Position numbers and translations under genes: made by a program | Part shown: piece by piece, positions 50,039 to 59,358 of the stretch | Layout of the letters: each line of letters opens with the position of its first letter | Position numbering within the stretch: position 1 is the first letter of the stretch | NCBI RefSeq assembly: GCF_000333955.1 | Contig: NZ_CAPS01000020.1 | Location: 26,570 to 90,569, forward strand | Origin: Rhodococcus sp. AW25M09 | GTDB lineage: Bacteria > Actinomycetota > Actinomycetes > Mycobacteriales > Mycobacteriaceae | Reading direction: 5' to 3' | DNA: 64,000 bases | The notes under the pieces: generated by a model | The model's input: only the letters and a program-made list of their open reading frames with translations | What the model was told of the DNA's origin: nothing | Databases searched by the model: none

Positions 50039-50056
50039 AACGGAGGAACCTCCGTT
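50039..50056. promoter_or_regulatory. TetR operator 1
   Basis: AACGGAGGAACCTCCGTT, a perfect palindrome with 8-bp arms and a 2-bp centre, midway between the aldo/keto reductase and tetR genes. Confidence 0.75.
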
Positions 50057-50073
50057 CGTATCCAGAATAGCGA

Positions 50074-50091
50074 AACGGAGGAGCCTCCGCA
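50074..50091. promoter_or_regulatory. TetR operator 2
   Basis: AACGGAGGAGCCTCCGCA, the same site with two changes in one arm. It ends at the first base of the tetR start codon, so binding should repress tetR itself. Confidence 0.7.
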
Positions 50092-50669
50092 TGAACGAGA
50101 AGTCACCCGGGGTCCGCGCCGACGCCCGACTGAACCGTCAGCGACTGATCGATGCGGCACTTGCCGCGTTCACTGCACACGACTCGAACTGGACACTCGA
50201 AGCGATAGCGAAGGACGCCGGGGTAGGTATCGGGACGCTCTACCGAAACTTCTCGTCGCGGGAGTCACTCATCGAGGCGGTCTACCGCAGCGAACTGGCG
50301 CGGTTGTGCGACGGCGCAGCGGACTTGCTCGAGAATTTGCCACCGGACGTTGCTCTGCGTGCCTGGATGGGGCGGTACGCCGATTTCGTCAGTACGAAAC
50401 GAGGCATGGCCGAGACCTTGGCGACGGTGCTCGCCTCCGGCGCGATCACCTCGTCGGACACCCGGCAGCGCCTGGGTGCCGCTGTTGCGACACTGCTCGC
50501 GGCCGGGGTCGAGAAGGGCACGCTCCGCGGGGACGTACGTGCCGAGGACGTCGTCGCGAGTTTGGCCGGTGTCCTACTCGCATCAGGGTCGACCGACCAG
50601 CGACCGCAGGCCAACCGCATGCTCGATCTACTGATGGACGGTGTGCGTCGGCGCGCCGGCGGCCACTGA
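50091..50669 (+). CDS. TetR-family repressor of the aldo/keto reductase
   Basis: 192 residues. HTH at about 30-60: TLEAIAKDAGVGIGTLYRNFSSRESLIEAVY, the classical TetR recognition region. The C-terminal ligand domain (residues 75-185) matches the SbtR-like group common near oxidoreductases. Ligand unknown. GGAGG of operator 2 also serves as SD before the ATG. Divergent arrangement plus operators support control of both genes. Confidence 0.9.
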   Translation: MNEKSPGVRADARLNRQRLIDAALAAFTAHDSNWTLEAIAKDAGVGIGTLYRNFSSRESLIEAVYRSELARLCDGAADLLENLPPDVALRAWMGRYADFVSTKRGMAETLATVLASGAITSSDTRQRLGAAVATLLAAGVEKGTLRGDVRAEDVVASLAGVLLASGSTDQRPQANRMLDLLMDGVRRRAGGH

Positions 50670-50806
50670 CGGCGGAAGTTCACTGACGTGGCCGCTCGCC
50701 GCCCCGGCCCACTCGACCCCAAATTGCGAGCCCCTCCCAGCTGTGCCCCGCTCACGTAACCAATGCCGACGATCCGGTCCTCTCTGACGGCCGCAGGAAG
50801 CTCCTA

Positions 50807-51127
50807 GCACCCGACCGCGATGGGGCACAAGGCGGACATGGATACCGCGGAATGTCGCCGCGGTCGAACGAGAAAACTCGGCGAGCTCGTCAAGACTTCT
50901 GACGGTGCGGTGCGAGCACCGACTTCGACTTTGGAGTCGCAGTCCAACCAGGCCCTGAGGACCGAGACCTCACGCTCGGTCAGTCCGGGTGAGGGGTACA
51001 CCGGTACCGGCCGCGAGGGTGACGGGGTGGGGCGTGCACCGAGAGTCCTTGCGCCGAGAGGCGAGCGGGCGGTGTTAGCCACCGATACTCGCGGTCGTAC
51101 GTGGGGTCGATGATCGATCAATACCAT
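50807..51127 (-). pseudogene. Remnant of a small LuxR-type HTH regulator
   Basis: One segment, PGLTEREVSVLRAWLDCDSKVEV, matches the first helices of the short LuxR-like regulators common in Rhodococcus (LTxREVxVLxAWLxxDSK), but the recognition helix (TVSTH) and the rest are lost. The flanking frame lacks coding character. Read as a decayed gene. Confidence 0.4.
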
Positions 51128-51237
51128 CTGGACCTCCTTGCGATACCTGCCTTACAGCCGGTGCGCATCTGACCACAGCCCTTGAATCTCCTGCAACACA
51201 AACACATTGGAGGCGATAGTCAATTTGATTGCTTCAT

Positions 51238-51287
51238 CTACACATGAATGTAGTGCACACATCACTACACATGAATGTAGTGCACAC
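51238..51287. repeat. 23-bp direct repeat, operator-like
   Basis: Two exact copies (51238-51260 and 51265-51287) starting CTACACATGAATGTAG and ending TGCACAC, with period 27 bp. Each contains CTACA/TGTAG, and TGTAGTG/CACTACA spans the junction. It lies 77 bases before the double-TetR gene and just upstream of TATAGT (51318-51323). Rest of 50670-51363: only the LuxR remnant. Confidence 0.75.
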
Positions 51288-51363
51288 TGAACCAAGCGGG
51301 TTCGGTCACCGAATTGCTATAGTTCGTTGTCCATTCAAGTGCTGTGCAGTTCAGTGAAGGCGG

Positions 51364-52626
51364 TTGACGTTGAACCCCAAGCCGCTGCCGCGCGAACAAT
51401 TTCTGCATGCCGGCTACCGGCTTCTGAGCGAAGTCGACATGACCGATCTCGCCCGATCGCTGTCCATCTCCGCAGTCGTCGACGGTGCCGGACTGTCACA
51501 TCAGACCTTCCACAACACCTACCCCGGCAACTCCCGGAGCGGTGGTTTCGGCGGTAAAGAAGCGTTCGTCGCAGATCTTCTCGACAACTTCACCCTGAAC
51601 TACAGCGGAACCGCACCCACCGAACCGCCGGCAAACGTGCGAGACGCCGCCGCACCGGTGGCCGCATTGTTCGACGACTTGACCTCCGGCCTGATGCGGC
51701 GCCGTCTGATCGCCACCTTGCTCGCCACCGACCACGACGGGGCCCGTAAAGCTGTAACCCCAAAATTCGAGCGACTGGATACCGACCTGCGCACCGTGAT
51801 CGGTCAGGCAATCCAAGCCAAGGGTGGGTCTGTCCGCCAACCGATGTCGCTGACATCCCTCACCACCGTCCTCGGATCGTTGCTCGACGGACTCGCACTA
51901 CGAGAAATGCTGACTCCCGGTTCCGTTTCCGGGGACGACATCGCCGCAGCGACCACATCGATCCTCCGGTGGGCGATCGATCCACTGCATTCCGATCGAC
52001 AAGCATCGAAACCCGAACCGGCTGATCCTGCCGACAGCTCGGACGCTCTGCGGCCCGACATCGAGGCCGACGTCATCGCGGCCACGGAACTTCTGTTCGC
52101 CGATAACGGCTATTTTCTCGTCACTCTCGCCGACATAGCAGCGGCCGCACGGATCCGCACAGACGACCTTAGACGATTGTTCCCGAGCAAGGTCGACATC
52201 ATCGTCGCCGCACTGAAACCGAAATTCGATCGCGTCGTGCGATTACGTGGAGCCGATGAGCGCCTCGGCATCGAACCCACCATTGCTTTGCAACGCACCC
52301 TGATTGTGCTGGGGCAGTTCGTCATCGACAACCGTGCCATGAGTTCCGGGATGCTGCTCGCCCTGAGCTTCGAGCGGTTCCAACAGCCCAGCACTGTCAC
52401 CACCGTTATGGAGAACCTCTACCTGCCGTCTGCCGTCGTCCCCATCCTCGAACGTGGACGCGAGGCAGGCGTGTTCAGCGACGATGCTCCGACAATCGAG
52501 ACAGCAATCATGTTGACCAACAACGTCCTGTTTCGATGCCTGACGCGTCCGGCCGAAACGGCTGTCGAGGTTGTCGCCGATGTGCTGCGAGTGCTGATGC
52601 CGGGCGTCGCGACAAGGGTTCGCTGA
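51364..52626 (+). CDS. Tandem TetR-like regulator (two TetR units in one chain)
   Basis: 420 residues, about twice the TetR length, from TTG at 51364 (GAAGG upstream; a second TTG two codons later is possible). The first unit (1-205) starts with an HTH-like region SAVVDGAGLSHQTFHNTYPG and has a helical ligand domain. The second unit (about 235-420) has LVTLADIAAAARIRTDDLRRLFPSKVDIIVAALK, clearly TetR-like. A linker rich in Pro, Ala and Asp joins them (SKPEPADPADSSD). One chain can thus form an intramolecular pseudo-dimer with two different DNA-reading heads. The target is probably its own promoter, where the 23-bp direct repeat lies. It ends five bases before the convergent cytochrome gene. 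Confidence 0.8.
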   Translation: MTLNPKPLPREQFLHAGYRLLSEVDMTDLARSLSISAVVDGAGLSHQTFHNTYPGNSRSGGFGGKEAFVADLLDNFTLNYSGTAPTEPPANVRDAAAPVAALFDDLTSGLMRRRLIATLLATDHDGARKAVTPKFERLDTDLRTVIGQAIQAKGGSVRQPMSLTSLTTVLGSLLDGLALREMLTPGSVSGDDIAAATTSILRWAIDPLHSDRQASKPEPADPADSSDALRPDIEADVIAATELLFADNGYFLVTLADIAAAARIRTDDLRRLFPSKVDIIVAALKPKFDRVVRLRGADERLGIEPTIALQRTLIVLGQFVIDNRAMSSGMLLALSFERFQQPSTVTTVMENLYLPSAVVPILERGREAGVFSDDAPTIETAIMLTNNVLFRCLTRPAETAVEVVADVLRVLMPGVATRVR

Positions 52627-52630
52627 GAAT

Positions 52631-53242
52631 TCACCCGTCCCGGCGATCCTCCACCCATTCTGGATGCTCGTGCTGTGCCCACTCTCGCGTCACGACTCCC
52701 TCCGTCATTCCGCGCATCGCCTCGGTGTCTTTCCACGCGTAGGTGATGTGTCCGATGACGAGCAGGCCGAACCCGAGGGCGAACCAGTCGTGGACGAACG
52801 TCGCGCCGATGCGCCAGTTCAGCGGACTCCAATTCTGGAAATACATCACCGCACCGGTGAGCAACAGCACCAGAATCGACCCGCCGCTGAGCGCCCCGTT
52901 TAGCTTTTGACCGGCATTGAACTTGCCGACGCCGATAGCGCCGATGCGTCGGGCCTTGGAGCGCAACCACTTCCAGTCGTCGGCGACGAATCTGTTGAGT
53001 CGCTTCAGGTCGAGTCGATACCCTCTCGACAACACACCGAGGATCAACGGAATCGGCAGTAGAAATCCCGACCACACGTGCACGAATTCGACCACCGGGC
53101 GATTGCCGACCAGTACCGCGAGCGAGCCGATGTAGAGAAACGCGGCGGTCACCATGCAGACGATGACCAAGATTCCGACTGCCCAGTGGACGTACCGTTC
53201 CACCCTGCCGAACCGGGCGCGGTCGTCAGCTCGTCGGGTCAT
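52631..53242 (-). CDS. Cytochrome b561-type membrane subunit
   Basis: 203 residues from the ATG at 53242. Four to five membrane helices with haem-ligand His candidates: RVERYVHWAVGILV (helix 1), EFVHVWSGFLLPIP (helix 2), TFVHDWFALGF and LLVIGHITYAW (later helices). It resembles cytochrome b561/MsrQ- or FdnI-like subunits. The start lies within the last bases of the upstream molybdenum gene (17-nt overlap), so both proteins are made together and probably form a membrane-bound redox pair passing electrons from the quinone pool to, or from, the Moco enzyme. Confidence 0.82.
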   Translation of the reverse strand: MTRRADDRARFGRVERYVHWAVGILVIVCMVTAAFLYIGSLAVLVGNRPVVEFVHVWSGFLLPIPLILGVLSRGYRLDLKRLNRFVADDWKWLRSKARRIGAIGVGKFNAGQKLNGALSGGSILVLLLTGAVMYFQNWSPLNWRIGATFVHDWFALGFGLLVIGHITYAWKDTEAMRGMTEGVVTREWAQHEHPEWVEDRRDG

Positions 53243-53960
53243 CGTTGCGCCCGTTGGATTCGCCGACGAAGGCGTCGATGTCGTATCCACGATTCTCCCA
53301 ATAACCCGGCACCACGTTGTCGGTCAGCTCGATGCCGCCGAGCCATTTGATGCTCTTGTAGCCGTACATCGAGGCCACGAACAGCCGGACCGGCCCACCG
53401 TGATCGTGCGTCACCGGGGCGTCGAGCATGGTCAGCGCGATGAGCACATCCTCGCTGCGCGCCTGCTCGAGCGTCAGACTCTCGGTGTAGGTGCCGTCGA
53501 ACGAGGTGAAGCGAACCGCCGTGGCTGACGCAGTGGGCGCAACGGCGTCGAGCACATCGGCCAGGCGAACTCCGCTCCAGGGCACCTCCGGAACCCGCCA
53601 ACCGGTGACGCATTGGAAGTCTCGGACCAGCGACACCTGGGGCATCGCACGCAGATCCTGCAGGCTCAACGTTCGAGCAGTGCCCACCGAGCCGCCCACC
53701 GTCAGGGCGTACGAGCGCTCGTCCTTGCGCGGTGCGCCCTGCGTCACCGAGTAGAACCGAAAATTGTTCCCGACGGGAATCAACCCGATCAAGCCGGTCG
53801 GGTCGTGATTTCCGATGGGTCCGAGTACGGACGCGAGACCCTTCTGGATCGCGCCACCACCGATGATCCCTGCGGCGCCCGCCGCGAGCAATCCCAGCAC
53901 GACGCGGCGACCCACGGGACTACCCGGGATCTCCGGTTCGGATGGCGACATGATCTCCAT
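53226..53960 (-). CDS. Molybdopterin-dependent oxidoreductase, sulfite-oxidase fold
   Basis: 244 residues from ATG 53960 (alternative ATG 53951). A twin-arginine-like leader VGRRVVLGLLAAGAAGIIGGG suggests Tat export with an uncleaved or cleaved anchor. The SUOX Moco domain shows YALTVGGSVGTARTLSLQDL, the Cys ligand of molybdenum in VRDFQCVTGWRVPEVPWSGV, and HDHGGPVRLFVASMYGYKSIKWLGGIEL. MsrP (YedY) is the best-known bacterial member with a b-type partner; there it repairs oxidised methionine in the periplasm. Substrate here is not proven. Overlaps the cytochrome gene. Confidence 0.85.
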   Translation of the reverse strand: MEIMSPSEPEIPGSPVGRRVVLGLLAAGAAGIIGGGAIQKGLASVLGPIGNHDPTGLIGLIPVGNNFRFYSVTQGAPRKDERSYALTVGGSVGTARTLSLQDLRAMPQVSLVRDFQCVTGWRVPEVPWSGVRLADVLDAVAPTASATAVRFTSFDGTYTESLTLEQARSEDVLIALTMLDAPVTHDHGGPVRLFVASMYGYKSIKWLGGIELTDNVVPGYWENRGYDIDAFVGESNGRNDDPTS

Positions 53961-54031
53961 AGTGCGCTGCGCGCAGTGGTGTGAACAAGTGCCCCCTGGG
54001 GCACTCAACCGCACACTGCGGCGGAGCCGCA

Positions 54032-56854
54032 CTACTTCAGAACTATGTTCACCATTTTTCCCGGGATCACGATGACCTTGGTCGGAGCCTTGCCGTCGAG
54101 CAGCGCCACGATTTTCTCGTCTGCCAGTGCAGTCTTCTCCACGTCGTCCTTCGTCGCATCGGCAGAGACAGTGATGCGACTACGCACCTTGCCGTTGACC
54201 TGAATGGGGTAGTCGACGGTATCGGCGACGAGCCACTTCTTCTCCACGCGCGGGAAAGGCCCGTGCGCCAACGACTTCTCGTGGCCGAGCTTGCCCCACA
54301 GTTCCTCGCACAGGTGCGGGGCCAGGGGAGCGAGCATCAGAATCAGCGGCTCGACGACCCCGCGCGGCGCACCGTCGGGGTAGGCCTTGGTGATGTGGTT
54401 GGTCAGCTCGATCAACTTGGCACCGGCCGTATTGTCGCGCAGCGCAGCGTAATCCGCGTGCACACCGTCGATCACCCGGTTGAGTACCCGCAGCGTGTCC
54501 TCCATGGGCTTGGCATCGGTGACGCGGACCTCGCCGGTCACTTCGTCCAGCACCAGTCGCCACACGCGCTGCAGGAATCGCTGCGCGCCGACGACGTCCT
54601 TGGTCGCCCAGGGGCGGGAGGTGTCCAACGGGCCCATCGACATTTCGTAGACGCGCAGGGTGTCGGCACCGTATTCGGCGAAGATCTCGTCGGGGGAGAC
54701 CGAGTTCTTCAGGGACTTACCCATTTTGCCGTACTCACGGTTGACGGGCTGGTCCTCGTAGAAGTGTCCACCGTCGCGCTCGACGACCTCCGCTGCGGGT
54801 ACATAGACCCCGCGCGCATCGGTGTAGGCGTAGGCCTGGATGTAGCCCTGGTTGTACAGCCGTCGGTACGGTTCGCTGGAGCTGACGTGACCCAGATCGA
54901 ACAGCACCTTGTGCCAGAAGCGCGAGTACAGCAGGTGCAGCACGGCATGCTCGACGCCACCCACGTAGAGATCGACCCCGCCCGGATCGTTGGGTCCGTG
55001 GATCTCCGGACGCGGTCCGACCCAGTACTTTTCGTTCTCCGGGTCGGCGAAGGCCTCGGAGTTGGTGGGATCGATGTAGCGCAGCTGGTACCAGGAACTG
55101 CCGGCCCACTGTGGCATGACGTTGGTGTCGCGAGTGTAGGTCTGCAGCCCGTCGCCCAGATCTAGCTCGACGTCGACCCATTCGGTGGCCTTGGCCAGCG
55201 GCGGGGACGGCTCGGAACCTGCGTCGTCGGGGTCGAACGAGACGGGTGCGTAGTTCTCGACCTCCGGAAGTTCCACCGGCAGAGCAGAATCGGGCAGTCC
55301 GTGTGGGTTGCCCTCGGCGTCCCAGACGATCGGGAACGGCTCACCCCAGTAACGCTGACGGGCGAACAGCCAGTCGCGCAGCTTGTACTGAATGGTGCCG
55401 CGTCCGGTGCCGTCTGCTTCCAATCGAGCGATGACGGCCGCCTTGGCCTCGTCGACCGGCAGACCGTCGAGGAAGCTCGAGTTCACCAGCTCACCGTCTC
55501 CGACGTGCGCTGCCTCGGTAATGTCTCCGCCCGAAATGACCTCGCGCACAGGCAGACCGAATGCCGTCGCGAACTCCCAGTCGCGGGCGTCGTGCCCGGG
55601 GACCGCCATGATCGCGCCCGTGCCGTAGCCGGTCAGCACGTAGTCGGCGATGAACACCGGCACCTGCTCGCCGTTGACCGGGTTCGTGGCGTAGGCCCCG
55701 ATGAAGACGCCGGTCTTCTCCTTGTTCTCCTGACGCTCGAGATCGGATTTGGCCGCGATCGACGCGCGATATGCCGCAACGGCTTCCGCCGGGGTAGCGG
55801 CCCCTCCGGTCCACTTGTCCGATACATCGGCCGGCCACTCGGGAGCAACCAGTCCGTCGACCATCTCGTGCTCGGGGGCGAGCACTACGTAGGTCGCGCC
55901 GAACAGCGTATCGGGACGAGTGGTGAACACCTCGATACCGGAGAACGAGACCTGCGCACCGCGCGAGCGCCCGATCCAGTTGCGCTGCATGGTCTTGACC
56001 TTCTCCGGCCAGTCCAGGTATTCGAGGTCGTCGACCAGTCGATCGGAATATGCGGTGATGCGCATCATCCACTGCCGCAGGTTCTTTCGGAACACCGGGA
56101 AGTTTCCGCGGTCACTGCGCCCGTCGGCGGTGACCTCCTCGTTGGCCAGCACAGTACCCAGACCGGGGCACCAGTTGACCATCGAGTTGGACTCGTACAC
56201 CAGACGGAATCCGTCGATCACCTCGCGGCGCTCACCGACGGTCAGCGATTCCCAGGAGCGGCCGTCGCCCAGCGTGCGCTCACCCGAGGCGAAGGCAGCC
56301 TCCAGTTCCGAGATGGGCCGGGCCTTCCCGAGGTCGGCGTCGAACCAGGCATTGAAGATCTGCAGGAAGATCCACTGCGTCCAGTGATAGAAGTCGACGT
56401 CCGTCGTCGCCAGGGACCGCCGCCGGTCGTGACCGAGACCCAGGCGGCGCAATTGGCGTCGCATGTTGGTGATGTTGGCCTCGGTGGTGCTGCGCGGATG
56501 CGTGCCCGTCTGCACGGCGTACTGCTCGGCAGGCAGACCGAACGCGTCGTAGCCCAGCGCGTGCAGCACGTTGCGGCCCTGCATGCGGTGATAGCGCGCG
56601 AAGACGTCGGTGGCGATGTAGCCGAGAGGATGACCGACGTGCAGCCCACTGCCCGACGGGTACGGGAACATGTCCTGGACGAAGAGCTTGTCCTTCGGGA
56701 GCTCTCCGGCAAGCGTTCCGACCGGGTTGGGCGCGTCGAAGGTGCCCTGGGTTTCCCACAGGTCCTGCCACTGCTCCTCGAGACGCCCGGCGAGTTCGGC
56801 GGTGTAGCGGTACTCGGGAGCGGACTCGGTGGGTGCTTCAACGGAATCGGTCAC
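54032..56854 (-). CDS. leuS: Leucyl-tRNA synthetase
   Basis: 940 residues. Class I signature HxGH in [20 protein letters not shown]-loop variant KMGKS ([13 protein letters not shown]), the CP1 editing domain between them ([19 protein letters not shown], with [15 protein letters not shown]) and the anticodon-binding and C-terminal domains ([26 protein letters not shown]). Charges tRNA-Leu in the cytoplasm; essential housekeeping gene. It is transcribed alone and divergently from the SdpI-like gene. Normal length for the family. Confidence 0.98.
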   Translation of the reverse strand: MTDSVEAPTESAPEYRYTAELAGRLEEQWQDLWETQGTFDAPNPVGTLAGELPKDKLFVQDMFPYPSGSGLHVGHPLGYIATDVFARYHRMQGRNVLHALGYDAFGLPAEQYAVQTGTHPRSTTEANITNMRRQLRRLGLGHDRRRSLATTDVDFYHWTQWIFLQIFNAWFDADLGKARPISELEAAFASGERTLGDGRSWESLTVGERREVIDGFRLVYESNSMVNWCPGLGTVLANEEVTADGRSDRGNFPVFRKNLRQWMMRITAYSDRLVDDLEYLDWPEKVKTMQRNWIGRSRGAQVSFSGIEVFTTRPDTLFGATYVVLAPEHEMVDGLVAPEWPADVSDKWTGGAATPAEAVAAYRASIAAKSDLERQENKEKTGVFIGAYATNPVNGEQVPVFIADYVLTGYGTGAIMAVPGHDARDWEFATAFGLPVREVISGGDITEAAHVGDGELVNSSFLDGLPVDEAKAAVIARLEADGTGRGTIQYKLRDWLFARQRYWGEPFPIVWDAEGNPHGLPDSALPVELPEVENYAPVSFDPDDAGSEPSPPLAKATEWVDVELDLGDGLQTYTRDTNVMPQWAGSSWYQLRYIDPTNSEAFADPENEKYWVGPRPEIHGPNDPGGVDLYVGGVEHAVLHLLYSRFWHKVLFDLGHVSSSEPYRRLYNQGYIQAYAYTDARGVYVPAAEVVERDGGHFYEDQPVNREYGKMGKSLKNSVSPDEIFAEYGADTLRVYEMSMGPLDTSRPWATKDVVGAQRFLQRVWRLVLDEVTGEVRVTDAKPMEDTLRVLNRVIDGVHADYAALRDNTAGAKLIELTNHITKAYPDGAPRGVVEPLILMLAPLAPHLCEELWGKLGHEKSLAHGPFPRVEKKWLVADTVDYPIQVNGKVRSRITVSADATKDDVEKTALADEKIVALLDGKAPTKVIVIPGKMVNIVLK

Positions 56855-56922
56855 ACCTACCAGCCTAAAGTGTGACGCGGCCCGCCTGGTACCAGGACCT
56901 CACTGCGCCGTATCCTGGCGAA

Positions 56923-57327
56923 GTGGTCATCGTCTCGGTTGTGTTGTTCGTGCTCGCCCTCGTCGTCGGCGCTGTCGCTGCCCTGTCGTTGCTCGGGCGG
57001 CTGCCACGTAACCGTTTCGCCGGTGTCCGCACCCCCGAGGCCATGCGCGACGACGAGACGTTCACCCTCGCCAATCGCGTCGCCGGGCCCACCACCGCCG
57101 CATCGGCGCTGGTACTGGCCATCGGCGCGGTAGCTGCTCTCGCTTTGAGCGGCATCATCGCCGTCGTCGGCGTCGTGATTGCCCTGCTGGCCGCGTTGTT
57201 CATCGCTGCAGCCGGAGGATCCATCGGGGCCCGCGCCGCAGCCGCCGTCCCAGCGCCCGCCGAGGCGGACGGATGCGGGCACTCGTGCATCTCGTGCAGC
57301 CTCAAGGACGCCTGCCAGCCGAGCTGA
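56923..57327 (+). CDS. SdpI-family membrane protein with Cys-rich tail
   Basis: 134 residues from a GTG at 56923. TATCCT six bases before this codon marks a leaderless start, preferred over an in-frame GTG at 56872. Three hydrophobic helices; the SdpI signature is RNRFAGVRTPEAMRDDETFTLANRVAGP. In Bacillus, SdpI gives immunity to the SdpC toxin and senses it; in Actinobacteria most homologues have no known role. The C-terminal tail carries four Cys (CGHSCISCSLKDAC), unusual for the family and possibly metal- or thiol-active. It is followed after four bases by the DUF1648 gene. Confidence 0.75.
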   Translation: MVIVSVVLFVLALVVGAVAALSLLGRLPRNRFAGVRTPEAMRDDETFTLANRVAGPTTAASALVLAIGAVAALALSGIIAVVGVVIALLAALFIAAAGGSIGARAAAAVPAPAEADGCGHSCISCSLKDACQPS

Positions 57328-57331
57328 TCGG

Positions 57332-58312
57332 ATGAAGACGCGATCTGCACGTACGTTCGATCCTGCCGGCGTGATGTTCGGTGTTCTCGTACCGCTGGTG
57401 GTCGCCGCCCTCGGACTCGTCCTGGCCCACCTGTGGCAGGGCCGACTACCGGACCAGGTCGCCACGCATTTCAGCGGCACCGAGCCGGATGATCTGGCCG
57501 ATCCGCTCTCCAACACCTGGACTCTCGCGATCGTCATCGTGCTGGTGGGCGGCGGGTGCAGCGCTGTCGCGTCGCTGGCCCGGGTACTGCTGATCATGCG
57601 TCGAACGATGCTGATCATCGGGCTGACCGTCGTCGGGATGATCGGCGTTCTGCAGATCGCCACCCTGACGCGGGAGTTGGATCTGACGTCCGGCCAGAGC
57701 GTCACCATCCCCGGCTGGGCCATCGCAGCCGGGACCGTCGTCGGGTTCGCCGGTGGGTTGTTCGGTGCATCGCGGTTGCGGGACCACCGTGAACGCGTCG
57801 TCGCCACGTGTGTGCCGCACACCGATCTGCCACGCTGTAGCGCCGAGTTGCCCCTGGTGGTCCGCGTCGGTGCCAGTCGCGTCGCCGGTATCACTGTGAT
57901 GGTGGTGTCGTTGGCCGCTGCTGCGCTGACCTGCTACCTGTCCGGGTCACTGTGGCCGATCTTCCTGTTCGTGCCCCTGACGATTCTGACTCTGTCGCTG
58001 CTGCGCTTCACCGTGCACATCGACCAAGACGGGCTCTACGTTTCGAGCCTCGGGATGGCGGCGTTCGATTACGACATCGACGAGATCACCGGGGCCTCGG
58101 TGCGCACGGTGAACCCGGCCAAGGACTTCGGCGGGTGGGGCCTGCGAGTGAAGGGGCGCGGAAATTACGCCGTCGCCACCGAGACCGGTCCGGCGGCCTT
58201 CGTCACTTTTGCCAACGGTGACCGGCTCACCATCGGCTCCGACGCTGCAGAGAAAATCGCAGGCACGCTCAACACCTTGACCGCCGGTACCAGGAACTCC
58301 GCAGTGGATTAA
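57332..58312 (+). CDS. DUF1648-domain membrane protein
   Basis: 326 residues from the ATG at 57332. Helix 1 (GVLVPLVVAALGLVLAHLW) followed by the DUF1648 motif LPDQVATHFSGTEPDDL (consensus LPxxIPxHxxxxGxxD), more helices and a C-terminal PH-like domain (FTVHIDQDGLYVSSLGMAAFDYDIDEITGASV) that resembles the YdbT/bPH2 type. In many SdpI proteins DUF1648 and SdpI domains are one chain; here they are two adjacent genes four bases apart, so the products probably act together. Confidence 0.75.
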   Translation: MKTRSARTFDPAGVMFGVLVPLVVAALGLVLAHLWQGRLPDQVATHFSGTEPDDLADPLSNTWTLAIVIVLVGGGCSAVASLARVLLIMRRTMLIIGLTVVGMIGVLQIATLTRELDLTSGQSVTIPGWAIAAGTVVGFAGGLFGASRLRDHRERVVATCVPHTDLPRCSAELPLVVRVGASRVAGITVMVVSLAAAALTCYLSGSLWPIFLFVPLTILTLSLLRFTVHIDQDGLYVSSLGMAAFDYDIDEITGASVRTVNPAKDFGGWGLRVKGRGNYAVATETGPAAFVTFANGDRLTIGSDAAEKIAGTLNTLTAGTRNSAVD

Positions 58313-58321
58313 GTTAGCGGC

Positions 58322-59314
58322 GTGAAGTTGTTGCGGGATACCGTGCTCGATCCATTCCTGTTGGGGATCATCACGGTCGCAGTACTGGCAAGCATCTTCC
58401 CGGCAACCGGAACAGCAGAAGACGTTCTCACCTGGGTCACGCGCATCGCCATCGGACTGCTGTTCCTCATCTACGGCGCACGACTGTCACCGCGCGACGC
58501 CTGGGAAGGCATCAAGCACTGGCGGTTGCACTCGGTGATCCTGGCGTCGACATATCTACTTTTCCCCGCGCTCGGACTGGCGCTGCGCGTCCTCGAACCC
58601 AGCCTGCTCAGCGACGACCTCTACACCGGCGTGCTGTTCCTGTGCCTGGTTCCTTCCACCGTGCAATCGTCGATCGCCTTCACTTCCATTGCCCGAGGCA
58701 ACGTGGCGGGCGCCGTGGTGAGCGCGTCGTTCTCCAACATCATCGGAGTGTTCGTCACCCCACTGCTGGTGATCGCGCTGATGACCACCACTGGCTCGGC
58801 CGGCATCGACCCCGGCTCGATCCTGCGCATCGTCGCCCAACTTCTGCTTCCCTTTGCCGTCGGCCAGCTGCTTCGACCGTGGGTGACGGGCTGGCTGACC
58901 CGACACAGTGCACCCGCGAAGATCGCCGATCGTGGGTCGATCCTGCTGGTCGTCTTCGCCGCGTTCAGTGAGGCGATGAACCACCATGTCTGGTCCTCGG
59001 TGGCCGTGTGGCGCATCGGGATCGTCGTCGCAGTGTGTGTCCTTCTGCTCGCCGTGGTGTTGACGATCACCTGGTACGCGGGCACGTTGTTCGGTTTTCC
59101 TCTCGAGGATCGGCTGGTGCTGCTGTTCTGCGGATCCAAGAAGAGCCTGGCCAGTGGATTGCCGATCGCCGCAGTCCTGTTCGTCGAACAACCCGTCGGC
59201 CTGATCGTGCTGCCGCTGTTGCTGTTCCACCAGATCCAGCTGATGGTATGCACGGTGATCGCTCAGCATTTCGCGGGGCGGCCCGAAGCGGAACCGATCC
59301 CGGTGGCCGGGTAG
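58322..59314 (+). CDS. SBF-like (bile acid:sodium symporter family) transporter
   Basis: 330 residues, about ten hydrophobic helices. Motifs of the PF13593 SBF-like family: FLIYGARLSPRDAWEGIKHWRLH, LVPSTVQSSIAFTSIARGN with the crossover-like polar break, and FCGSKKSLASGLPIA. Cargo unknown. GTG start; TAAGTT six bases before it gives a likely leaderless transcript, so it has its own promoter although it is only nine bases after the DUF1648 gene. Confidence 0.85.
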   Translation: MKLLRDTVLDPFLLGIITVAVLASIFPATGTAEDVLTWVTRIAIGLLFLIYGARLSPRDAWEGIKHWRLHSVILASTYLLFPALGLALRVLEPSLLSDDLYTGVLFLCLVPSTVQSSIAFTSIARGNVAGAVVSASFSNIIGVFVTPLLVIALMTTTGSAGIDPGSILRIVAQLLLPFAVGQLLRPWVTGWLTRHSAPAKIADRGSILLVVFAAFSEAMNHHVWSSVAVWRIGIVVAVCVLLLAVVLTITWYAGTLFGFPLEDRLVLLFCGSKKSLASGLPIAAVLFVEQPVGLIVLPLLLFHQIQLMVCTVIAQHFAGRPEAEPIPVAG

Positions 59315-59358
59315 CGGGCTAGATTGGATTCGGAGTCGACGGCAATCGGGAGAAGACG

